Assembly (NCBI GenBank): GCA_021826485.1
Contig: JAKAZX010000287.1
Location: 1-5,541 of the forward strand
Length of the DNA: 5,541 nt
Direction: 5' to 3'
Source of the DNA: Pseudomonadota bacterium
GTDB lineage: Bacteria; Pseudomonadota; Alphaproteobacteria; Acetobacterales; Acetobacteraceae
A model generated the notes under the pieces. That model made no database searches. It was not told the DNA's origin and worked only from the letters and a program-made list of their open reading frames with translations. A program made the position numbers and the translations under genes. Shown here piece by piece: positions 1-5,541 of this stretch (its first letter is position 1; each line of letters starts with the position of its first letter).

Positions 1-1
1 C

Positions 2-286
2 TTCTGCTCCAATCCGCTGCTCGGGCCTCAGCAGTGGAAATTCATGATCTACGGCTTCCCGCACGTGAAGGGGGACGGCGTTCTCGACGCGGCCTATGCG
101 CGCTTCTACGGCAGCCTCGACCTCGAAGCGCGCAAGCAGGCATGGGCGACGATCGAGCGCGACGTGCTGTCGCAGGCGTACATGATCAAGATCGCCGACC
201 AGGGCAATGTGCGCGCCTACGACGATAAGCTCGTCGGCTTCGAGCCCTACTACATGATCCATTTCTGGAACGTGTCGGTGAAGTGA
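2..286 (+). CDS. Family-5 extracellular solute-binding protein of a peptide-type ABC transporter, C-terminal part (5' end outside window)
   Basis: This is the last 94 codons of an open frame that enters from the left edge and stops at TGA 284-286. Proteins of this family are periplasmic lipoproteins or secreted proteins of roughly 500-550 residues that deliver peptides or similar solutes to a DppBC/OppBC permease, so about four fifths of the gene is missing. The fragment has the usual end of the family: a helical stretch rich in Glu, Arg and Ala (LEARKQAWATIERDVLSQAY), then a short segment with GNVRAYDDKLVGFEP, and a final FWNV-type tail (FWNVSVK). The stop codon overlaps the GTG start of the DppB-type permease gene, which supports a shared transcript and role. 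The signal peptide, the start and most of the ligand pocket are not visible, so specificity cannot be judged. The family call rests on this tail plus the neighbouring genes. Confidence 0.85.
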   Translation, partial: FCSNPLLGPQQWKFMIYGFPHVKGDGVLDAAYARFYGSLDLEARKQAWATIERDVLSQAYMIKIADQGNVRAYDDKLVGFEPYYMIHFWNVSVK

Positions 287-1242
287 CCCGGTCTGCACCG
301 CTCCGGCGCGTCGTCTGGCGGTTGCTGCAATCCGTGCCGGTCATTCTGCTGGTGGCGCTGCTCGCCTTCCTGCTGCTCCATCTGCTGCCGGGCGATCCAG
401 CGGTCATCATCGCCGGCGACCAGGCGTCGCCCGACGCCATTGCTGCCGTCCGGCGCCAACTGGGCCTCGATCAGCCGTTGCTGCACCAGCTCCTGCTCTG
501 GCTTGGCCATCTGGTGCATGGCGACCTCGGGCAGTCGCTGCTGCTCAATCAGAGCGTGTTGTCGGCGGTGACGGAGCGCCTGCCTGTGACGGCTTCGCTG
601 ACTGCGCTCTCGCTGGTGATGACGGTTCCCCTCGGCATTCTGCTCGGCGGCGTTGCGGCGTGCTTCCGTGGCACCTGGATCGACACGCTGGTCATGCTGC
701 TCGCGCTGTTGGGCGTTTCCGTTCCCAGCTTCTGGCTGGCGATCCTGACCGTGATCCTGTTCAGCGTGACGCTCGGCTGGCTGCCGTCCGCCGGCTATGT
801 CCCGCTGTCGGCCGGCGTCTGGCCATGGCTGACATCGCTGATTGCACCCGCGCTCGTGCTGTCGCTGTTCCAGATCGGCTTTCTGGCCCGCATGACGCGG
901 TCGGCCATGCTGGATGTCCTCGATGCGGACTATATCCGTACGGCGCGGGCAAAGGGGCTGGGGCCCTGGCGCACCGTCGCCAAGCACGCTTTTCGTAACA
1001 CGCTGATCCCGGTCATCACCGCCACGGGCATCATCCTGAGTCTGCTGATCGGCGGCTCGATCGTCGTCGAACAGGTGTTCGCGCTCCCCGGCATCGGCCG
1101 GCTGGTGGTGCAGGCGATCCTGGCGCGCGACTACCCCGTGGTCCAGGGCACGATGCTGCTGTTCGGCTTCGCGTTCGTCGCCATCAACGTGCTGATCGAC
1201 GTGATCTACACGCTGGTTGATCCGCGGGTGCGCTATGGCTGA
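283..1242 (+). CDS. DppB/OppB-type inner-membrane permease subunit of a peptide ABC transporter
   Basis: A 319-residue integral membrane protein that should pair with the next gene product to form the translocation channel. It has the DppB layout: a short Arg-rich cytoplasmic N-terminus, a first membrane helix near residues 13-35, a periplasmic stretch to about residue 100 that carries the conserved GDLGQS motif (80-85), and then about five more hydrophobic helices (roughly 103-126, 134-163, 185-206, 245-266 and 287-311). The cytoplasmic EAA-type coupling loop that docks on the ATPase lies near residues 214-244 (YIRTARAKGLGPWR...NTLIPV). The protein ends with the typical VDPRVRYG. Length matches the family. 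The GTG at 283 is chosen because it overlaps the preceding stop as GTGA and leaves a positive-inside N-terminus. No strong Shine-Dalgarno is present (only GGAA or GGTG nearby), so translation is probably coupled to the upstream gene. The solute could be a dipeptide, oligopeptide or other amide; related nickel and glutathione systems look alike at this level. Confidence 0.95.
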   Translation: MTRSAPLRRVVWRLLQSVPVILLVALLAFLLLHLLPGDPAVIIAGDQASPDAIAAVRRQLGLDQPLLHQLLLWLGHLVHGDLGQSLLLNQSVLSAVTERLPVTASLTALSLVMTVPLGILLGGVAACFRGTWIDTLVMLLALLGVSVPSFWLAILTVILFSVTLGWLPSAGYVPLSAGVWPWLTSLIAPALVLSLFQIGFLARMTRSAMLDVLDADYIRTARAKGLGPWRTVAKHAFRNTLIPVITATGIILSLLIGGSIVVEQVFALPGIGRLVVQAILARDYPVVQGTMLLFGFAFVAINVLIDVIYTLVDPRVRYG

Positions 1243-2122
1243 GGCCGCGGCGGTGCCGGTCCTCGTCGAATCGCTGCGGCCGCGCCGGCGCTGGCGGACG
1301 GTGCGGCGGCTGGCCCTGCATCGCTCCTTCAATCTCGGCTTCGCCATCATGCTCGCCCTCGTGCTTGGGGCGCTGTTGGCGCCGCTGCTCAGCGGGTCCG
1401 ACCCGATGGCGATGCATGTGCGCCTGCGGCTGCGCGGGCCATCCGCGGCGTTTCCGTTCGGGACGGACATGTTCGGCCGCGACGTGCTGGCGCGCGTCCT
1501 GTACGGCGCGCGGCTGTCGCTGTGGATCGGCCTCGCGACGGCGGCGCTGTCCGGCGCGTTCGGCGCGCTCATCGGCGTGGTGGCGGCGCAGTTCCGCATC
1601 CTCGAGGGGCTGCTGATGCGCTGCATGGATGCCCTGATGGCCTTCCCCGCCATCCTGCTGGCGATCGGCGTCAGCGCGGCACTCGGCCCAGAGACCGGGA
1701 GCGTGATCGCCGCGCTCACCGTCGCCTACATCCCACGCACCGCCCGCATCGTGCGCGCGTCCGCCCTCGTCGTGCGGGAGTTGGAATATGTCGAGGCCGC
1801 CCGCGTTGCCGGCGCCGGGGCCGCGCGCATCATCCTGCGCCACATCCTGCCGAACTGCGTGGGGCCGCTGCTGGTGCAGGTCAGCTTCGTGTTCGCCTAT
1901 GCCATTCTGGCCGAGGCAACCTTGAGCTTCATCGGCATCGGGCCGCCGCCGCCGGCACCGAGCTGGGGCAATATCGTGGCGGAGGGCCGCGACTATGCCG
2001 TCGATGCGTGGTGGATCATGCTGTTTCCGGGCATCGCCATCAGCCTCGCGACCCTCGCCATGAACCTTCTCGGCGACGGACTGCGGGACGTGCTGGATCC
2101 ACGCTTGAAGGTCGAGGGGTGA
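1235..2122 (+). CDS. DppC/OppC-type inner-membrane permease subunit of a peptide ABC transporter
   Basis: A 295-residue membrane protein, the expected partner of the DppB-type subunit. Landmarks in order are: an Arg-rich cytoplasmic leader (residues 15-30); a first membrane helix near 33-53; the family motif FPFGTDMFGRDVLARVLYGA (73-92); helices near 93-117, 130-150 and 154-171; the EAA coupling loop EYVEAARVAGAGAARIILRH (184-203); a long hydrophobic stretch near 208-235 running into ATLSFIGIG; the conserved PSWG motif (242-245); a last helix near 258-280; and the ending GDGLRDVLDPRL. ATG 1235 is preferred over TTG 1217: it gives an 8-base overlap with the previous gene, is a standard start, and avoids an unexplained MIRGCA extension. 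The Shine-Dalgarno is weak (GCGGGTG), which again suggests coupled translation. A run of four prolines (237-240) precedes the PSWG motif; two of these are usual in the family. Confidence 0.95.
   Translation: MAEAAAVPVLVESLRPRRRWRTVRRLALHRSFNLGFAIMLALVLGALLAPLLSGSDPMAMHVRLRLRGPSAAFPFGTDMFGRDVLARVLYGARLSLWIGLATAALSGAFGALIGVVAAQFRILEGLLMRCMDALMAFPAILLAIGVSAALGPETGSVIAALTVAYIPRTARIVRASALVVRELEYVEAARVAGAGAARIILRHILPNCVGPLLVQVSFVFAYAILAEATLSFIGIGPPPPAPSWGNIVAEGRDYAVDAWWIMLFPGIAISLATLAMNLLGDGLRDVLDPRLKVEG
2107..2111 (+). promoter_or_regulatory. Shine-Dalgarno site that decides the DppD-type start
   Basis: GAAGG sits 7 bases before GTG 2119 inside the end of the DppC-type gene. The in-frame ATG at 2137 has no comparable site at normal distance, since its upstream bases are a C-rich stretch. 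This favours GTG 2119 as the start of the first ATPase. Confidence 0.55.
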
Positions 2123-3111
2123 CGCCTCCGCCCCCCATGCTTGACGTTCGCGGGCTGACCGTGCAGTTCCGCACCGAGAGCGGCTGGCTGACGGCGATCG
2201 AGGATGTCGGCTTCGACCTTGCGGCGCATGAAACACTGGGCATCGTCGGGGAATCCGGCAGCGGCAAGAGCGTCACCGCGCTGACGCTGCTGCGGCTGCA
2301 CTCGGCTCATGCGGCGCGGGTCGCGGCGGGCAGCGCGGTCTTCGAAGGGCAGGACCTGTTGGGCCTGCCGGGGCGCGCAATGCGGCGCATCCGCGGCGGG
2401 CAGATCGCGATGATCTTCCAGGACCCGATGTCCTCGCTCAACCCGGTGCTGACGATCGCCGACCAGATCGGCGAGGCATTGCGGCTGCATCACGGCCTCC
2501 CGCCGCGTGCCGCGCGAGCGCGGGCGGCGGAGTTGCTCGATCTGGTGCGCATTCCCGATGCCCGCCGGCGGCTCGACGACTACCCGCACCGTCTTTCGGG
2601 TGGGATGCGTCAGCGCGTCATGATCGCAATGGCGATCGCCTGCCGCCCGCGCCTGCTGATCGCCGATGAGCCGACCACCGCCCTGGACGTGACGATCCAG
2701 GCCCAGATCCTCGACCTGCTGCGCACCCTACAGCGCGAACTCGGCATGGCGGTCATCTTGATCTCCCACGATCTCGGCATCGTCGCGGAATTCGCCGCGC
2801 GGGTCATGGTGATGTACGGCGGCCGGGTCGCCGAGATCGGCCCGGCCAATCCGCTGTACCGCGCGCCCCTGCATCCCTATACCGCCGGCCTGCTGGCGGC
2901 GGTTCCGCGGCTCGATGTCACGGCACGCCGCCTCGCCGCGATCCCTGGCAGCCTCCCCGATCCGGGGGAGGCGATGCCCGGCTGCCGCTTCGCGCCGCGC
3001 TGCACCGAGGCGTTGGCCGCCTGCCACAGCGCAGCACCGCCCCTGCTTTCCGTCGGCGGCGGCCGCTTCGCACGCTGCCCGCCGCGGGTCGCGGCGCAGG
3101 GGGGGGCATGA
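2119..3111 (+). CDS. DppD/OppD-type ABC transporter ATP-binding subunit
   Basis: A 330-residue cytoplasmic ATPase that powers the transporter together with the next gene product. All nucleotide-binding motifs are present: Walker A GESGSGKS (44-51), Q-loop Gln101 in FQDPMSSLNP, signature LSGGM (159-163), Walker B LLIADEP with catalytic Glu184, D-loop ALD (188-190) and switch His217. The C-terminal oligopeptide/dipeptide-transporter extension follows, beginning around HPYTAGLLAAVP. It carries four cysteines (C289, C295, C302, C320) in the pattern known in this family to hold an iron-sulfur cluster in several DppD/OppD proteins; whether this one does is inference. Length fits the family. GTG 2119 overlaps the preceding stop as GTGA and has a GAAGG site, so it is preferred. 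Starting at ATG 2137 would remove only MTPPPP and no domain. The gene ends in a run of eight G before its TGA, which overlaps the next ATG. Confidence 0.95.
   Translation: MTPPPPMLDVRGLTVQFRTESGWLTAIEDVGFDLAAHETLGIVGESGSGKSVTALTLLRLHSAHAARVAAGSAVFEGQDLLGLPGRAMRRIRGGQIAMIFQDPMSSLNPVLTIADQIGEALRLHHGLPPRAARARAAELLDLVRIPDARRRLDDYPHRLSGGMRQRVMIAMAIACRPRLLIADEPTTALDVTIQAQILDLLRTLQRELGMAVILISHDLGIVAEFAARVMVMYGGRVAEIGPANPLYRAPLHPYTAGLLAAVPRLDVTARRLAAIPGSLPDPGEAMPGCRFAPRCTEALAACHSAAPPLLSVGGGRFARCPPRVAAQGGA
3098..3106 (+). promoter_or_regulatory. G-run Shine-Dalgarno for the DppF-type gene
   Basis: An A followed by eight G ends one base before ATG 3108. It is the only purine-rich site ahead of that start and offers several registers of pairing with the anti-Shine-Dalgarno. 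It also encodes the penultimate Gly-Gly of the DppD-type protein. The tract is prone to slippage in replication, translation and sequencing. Confidence 0.5.
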
Positions 3112-4076
3112 CCGAGGAGCCTATCGTCGCCGCACGGGACCTTGCGAAGGTCTACGCGCTGCCGGGAGGCGGGCGCATGTTGCGCGCGGTTGACGGCGTG
3201 AGCTTCTCGATCGCGCCCGGTGAGACGCTAGGACTGGTCGGCGAGTCCGGTTCGGGCAAGTCGACCACCGGCCGCATGCTGGTCGGCCTGATCCGGCCAT
3301 CGGCGGGGCAGATCAGGCTGTTCGGCCAGGAGATCGTCGGTCCCGAGGGACAGCGGGCCCTCCGGCGGATCCGCCGGCGGCTGCAATTCGTCTTCCAGGA
3401 CCCGTTCGCATCGCTCGATCCGCGGATGCGCGTGGCGGACATCGTGGCGGAGCCGATCGACATCGCCGGCGGTTCGCAGCGCCGCGAGCGGGCCGAGCGC
3501 GTTGCCGAGCTGCTGGGCACGGTCGGCCTGCCGCGTTCGGCCGCCGAGCGCTATCCGCACGAATTCTCGGGCGGCCAGCGTCAGCGCATCGGCATCGCCC
3601 GCGCGCTGGCGTTGCGGCCGGAATTCGTGGTCTGCGACGAACCGGTCTCGGCGCTCGATGTCTCGATGCAGGCGCAGATCGTCAACCTCCTGCTCGATCT
3701 TCAGGAGCGGTTCGGGTTGAGCTACCTGTTCATTGCCCACGATCTCGCCGTGGTCTGCACGATCGCATCGCGGGTCGCCGTGATGCATGCCGGGCGCATT
3801 GTCGAACTCGCGCCGAAGCGGGCGCTGTTCGGCGCGCCGGCGCATCCGTACACGCGGATGCTGATCGCCGCGGTGCCGCAGCCGGACCCGGAGCGGAGAC
3901 CGCTGGTCATGGCGTCCGCCGCCGCATCCGACTTCGCGTCTGACGGCGGCGGCTGCGCCTTCCGCGCCCGCTGCCCGCACGCCACCGACCGCTGCGCCGA
4001 GCGGCGCCCGCCGCTGCTGGAAATTGCGGCCGGCCATTCCGTCGCCTGCCACTTTGCCGGAACCCTGCCCTTCTGA
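3108..4076 (+). CDS. DppF/OppF-type ABC transporter ATP-binding subunit
   Basis: A 322-residue cytoplasmic ATPase, the second nucleotide-binding subunit of the importer. It shows Walker A GESGSGKS (45-52), Q-loop Gln97 in FQDPFASLDP, signature FSGGQ (153-157), Walker B FVVCDEP with Glu178, D-loop SALD (181-184) and switch His211. EPVSALD is the form typical of DppF/OppF, in contrast to EPTTALD in the DppD partner, which supports assigning the two genes to different subfamilies. The C-terminal oligopeptide-transporter extension starts near HPYTRMLIAAVPQPDP and has four cysteines (C283, C289, C296, C314) with the same spacing as in the partner. ATG 3108 overlaps the upstream stop as ATGA and follows a G-rich Shine-Dalgarno. 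The catalytic motifs are intact in both ATPases, so both sites may hydrolyse ATP. Confidence 0.95.
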   Translation: MTEEPIVAARDLAKVYALPGGGRMLRAVDGVSFSIAPGETLGLVGESGSGKSTTGRMLVGLIRPSAGQIRLFGQEIVGPEGQRALRRIRRRLQFVFQDPFASLDPRMRVADIVAEPIDIAGGSQRRERAERVAELLGTVGLPRSAAERYPHEFSGGQRQRIGIARALALRPEFVVCDEPVSALDVSMQAQIVNLLLDLQERFGLSYLFIAHDLAVVCTIASRVAVMHAGRIVELAPKRALFGAPAHPYTRMLIAAVPQPDPERRPLVMASAAASDFASDGGGCAFRARCPHATDRCAERRPPLLEIAAGHSVACHFAGTLPF

Positions 4077-4078
4077 AC

Positions 4079-4083
4079 AGGAG
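4079..4083 (+). promoter_or_regulatory. Ribosome binding site of the amidase gene
   Basis: AGGAG lies 7 bases before ATG 4091 in the 14-base gap after the DppF-type stop. It is the strongest and best-spaced Shine-Dalgarno in the window, so the amidase can be translated independently of the genes upstream. The gap is too short to hold a separate promoter or a terminator, which argues for co-transcription. Confidence 0.7.
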
Positions 4084-4090
4084 CGATGCC

Positions 4091-5524
4091 ATGTCGACGC
4101 AAGACCTGCTGTTCCTCTCGGCCGCGCGGGCGGCCGCGCTGATCCGCAATCGCAAGCTGTCGCCCGTCGAATATGTCGGGGCCGTGCTGCAGGCGATCGC
4201 GGCGCAGCAGCCCCGCCTCAACGCCTTCGCCACGGTGACGGCGGAGCGTGCCATGGCGGCGGCGCGCACGGCCGAGCAGGCGGTGATGACCGGCGCGCCG
4301 CTGGGCCCGCTGCATGGCGTGCCGGTGAACATCAAGGACCTGTTCGCCACGGCGCAGGTGCGCACGGGCTATGGCTCGAAAATCTACGCCGAGAACGTCC
4401 CGACCAAAGACGATGTTCTGGTCAGCCGCCTGCAGGCGGCCGGCGCCATCGTGATCGGCAAAACCACGACGCCGGAATTCGGCCACAAGGGCCTGACCGA
4501 CGGTCCGGCCTTCGGCATCACCCGCAACCCGTGGGACCCGGACCGCACCACCGGCGGATCGAGCGGCGGGGCGGCGGCGGCGGTCGCGGCCGGCCTCGGG
4601 CCGCTCGGGCTCGGCACCGACGGCGCCGGCTCGATCCGCATTCCGGCAGCCTGCTGCGGCGTGATCGGGCTGAAGCCGACCGCCGGCCTGGTGCCTTACG
4701 AGCAGGCCGTGGACTCGTTCGCCAGCTATGCCGCTGCCGGCCCGCTCGCGCGCACCGTGGCCGACACGGCGCTGATGCTGGCGGCATTGAGCGGCCCCGA
4801 CACCATCGACCCGTGGAGTCTGACCGCGCCGCCGTTCGGCCGCGTCCAGCCCGCGACGGTCGGCGGGGACCTGTCGGGCCTGCGCGCCGGCTACATTCCC
4901 CGCATGGCGAATTCCGTGCTGGCCCGCGACGTGGAGCGTAACACCCGGGACGCCATCGCCGCTCTCACCGCCCGCGGGCTCGCCGTCGAAGAAGTCACGG
5001 AGACCATCGACTGGATCGAGGAGCCGGCCCGGCGCGTTTACATGGGCAACATCTTCGTCAATTTCGGACCCTACGTTGCCGAATGGCGGGATCAGATGAC
5101 GCCGTCCCTGCTCGACTATATCGACCAGGGCAGCACGGTGACGCTGGCCGAGTTCCGCCGCGGCCAATATGCCCGAACCGGCCTCTATCGCGCCGTTCAG
5201 GGCCTGTTCGGTCGCTACGACATCCTGCTGTCCCCCTCCCTCACGCGCACCGCGCTGGATGCGAGTTTCAACGGGGTGAAGGAGCAGGTCAGCGTGGACG
5301 GGGCGGCGGCGGGCACGACGCGGCAGGGCTGGACCAGCTACGTCTATCCGTTCAACCTGACCGGGCATCCGGCGATTTCGATCCCCTCGGGCTGGGGGGA
5401 TGACGGGCTGCCGACCGGCCTGCAGATCGTCGGCCGCTGGCACGCCGACGCCGACCTCCTGCGTCTGGCCGCCGTGCTGGAGCAGGATCGGCCTTGGGCG
5501 GACCGCCGGCCGCCGGCGGGCTGA
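4091..5524 (+). CDS. Amidase-signature family hydrolase
   Basis: A 477-residue enzyme of the amidase signature family, which hydrolyses amide bonds with a Ser-cisSer-Lys triad. The triad is complete: Lys82 in VNIKDLF, cis-Ser157 in GGSSGG (155-160) and nucleophile Ser181 in GTDGAGSIRIPA. The 24-residue spacing between the two serines matches the family. GLKPTAGLVP (194-202 region) and the C-terminal YPFNLTGHPAISIPSG (419-433) and GLPTGLQIVG are further family hallmarks. There is no signal peptide or membrane helix, so it should act in the cytoplasm. It is not a confident GatA: no gatB or gatC is adjacent, and it sits behind a peptide-type importer. It may cleave an imported amide, an N-acyl compound or an amidated peptide, but family members are too varied to name the substrate. 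Residues 161-164 are four alanines all encoded by GCG, a short triplet repeat. The start is fixed by the AGGAG site. The ending RRPPAG lies over a GC-rich inverted repeat. Confidence 0.95.
   Translation: MSTQDLLFLSAARAAALIRNRKLSPVEYVGAVLQAIAAQQPRLNAFATVTAERAMAAARTAEQAVMTGAPLGPLHGVPVNIKDLFATAQVRTGYGSKIYAENVPTKDDVLVSRLQAAGAIVIGKTTTPEFGHKGLTDGPAFGITRNPWDPDRTTGGSSGGAAAAVAAGLGPLGLGTDGAGSIRIPAACCGVIGLKPTAGLVPYEQAVDSFASYAAAGPLARTVADTALMLAALSGPDTIDPWSLTAPPFGRVQPATVGGDLSGLRAGYIPRMANSVLARDVERNTRDAIAALTARGLAVEEVTETIDWIEEPARRVYMGNIFVNFGPYVAEWRDQMTPSLLDYIDQGSTVTLAEFRRGQYARTGLYRAVQGLFGRYDILLSPSLTRTALDASFNGVKEQVSVDGAAAGTTRQGWTSYVYPFNLTGHPAISIPSGWGDDGLPTGLQIVGRWHADADLLRLAAVLEQDRPWADRRPPAG
5503..5519 (+). repeat. 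Short GC-rich inverted repeat at the end of the amidase gene
   Basis: CCGCCG (5503-5508) and CGGCGG (5514-5519) are perfect reverse complements separated by five bases, so a small strong hairpin can form just before the stop at 5522-5524. No T-run follows in the 17 bases left in the window, so it is not called a terminator. In DNA this rich in G and C, a hairpin of this size can arise by chance or from Arg/Pro/Gly codons. Confidence 0.3.
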
Positions 5525-5541
5525 ACGGCGGACGGATCGGG

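Noticed and set aside
1217..1234. TTG 1217 as the start of the DppC-type permease.
   Set aside because: It would add six residues and a longer overlap; ATG 1235 is a normal start and fits the family length.
250..1719. A 489-codon open frame on the minus strand.
   Set aside because: It lies opposite two clear permease genes. Its product is rich in Arg, Gln, Asp and Ala with no recognisable domain, as expected for the antisense of GC-biased codons.
1522..2118. Upstream in-frame extension of the DppD-type ATPase to ATG 1522.
   Set aside because: The extra 199 residues are read out of frame from the DppC-type gene and are Arg-rich nonsense. The ATPase domain starts normally after GTG 2119.
1184..2236. 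A 350-codon minus-strand open frame across the permease region.
   Set aside because: It overlaps another minus-strand shadow frame as well as the DppC-type gene, and its product is His/Arg/Gln-rich without domains.
4024..4941. A 305-codon + strand frame overlapping the amidase.
   Set aside because: It is the alternate frame of the amidase gene, starts inside the DppF-type gene, and is a run of Arg, Gly and Ala without motifs.
3722..5443. A 573-codon open frame on the minus strand, longer than any real gene in the window.
   Set aside because: It is opposite the end of the DppF-type gene and the amidase, both with intact catalytic motifs. Its translation is low-complexity Arg/Ala/Gly sequence without a family signature, and no ribosome site was noted.
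4091..5524. Assignment as GatA, the tRNA-dependent amidotransferase subunit.
   Set aside because: GatA shares the triad, but no gatB or gatC lies nearby and the operon context is solute import, so only the general family name is supported.
1..5541. CRISPR array, insertion sequence, tRNA or other RNA gene, phage or defence genes.
   Set aside because: Coding genes with normal family features fill the window almost completely, and no spaced repeats, transposase motifs or tRNA-like folds were seen by eye.

Overview
The window looks like a stretch of a GC-rich proteobacterial chromosome. Third codon positions are overwhelmingly G or C, two of the five visible starts are GTG, and the genes are packed with almost no spacing. 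An alphaproteobacterium (Rhodospirillales or Rhizobiales style) fits best, but this is an impression from base composition and protein flavour, and a betaproteobacterium cannot be excluded.

All visible genes lie on the + strand and form one apparent operon for uptake and processing of a peptide-like or amide solute. In order they are: the last 94 codons of a family-5 extracellular solute-binding protein (2-286, cut by the window edge); two inner-membrane permeases of the DppB and DppC type (283-1242 and 1235-2122); two ABC ATPases of the DppD and DppF type (2119-3111 and 3108-4076); and a complete amidase-signature hydrolase (4091-5524). The first five genes overlap each other by 4, 8, 4 and 4 bases. 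The amidase follows after a 14-base gap with its own good ribosome binding site. There is no gene-free stretch longer than 17 bases, and no promoter, RNA gene, mobile element or CRISPR array is visible. The promoter must lie upstream of the window.

Functionally, the binding protein would capture the solute in the periplasm. The DppB/DppC heterodimer would form the channel, and the DppD/DppF pair would power it. All ABC catalytic motifs are intact, as is the Lys-Ser-Ser triad of the amidase, so the system looks functional. The cytoplasmic amidase probably hydrolyses an amide bond in the imported compound or in a product of it. The substrate cannot be read from the sequence.

I do not see a clearly new biological system here: this is a recognisable transporter-plus-hydrolase operon. 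The points most worth a second look are the amidase linkage, an 8-G run at the dppD/dppF-type junction where a one-base slip would fuse the two ATPases in frame, a Pro-Pro-Pro-Pro stretch right after the DppD-type start codon, and identically spaced four-cysteine clusters in both ATPases.
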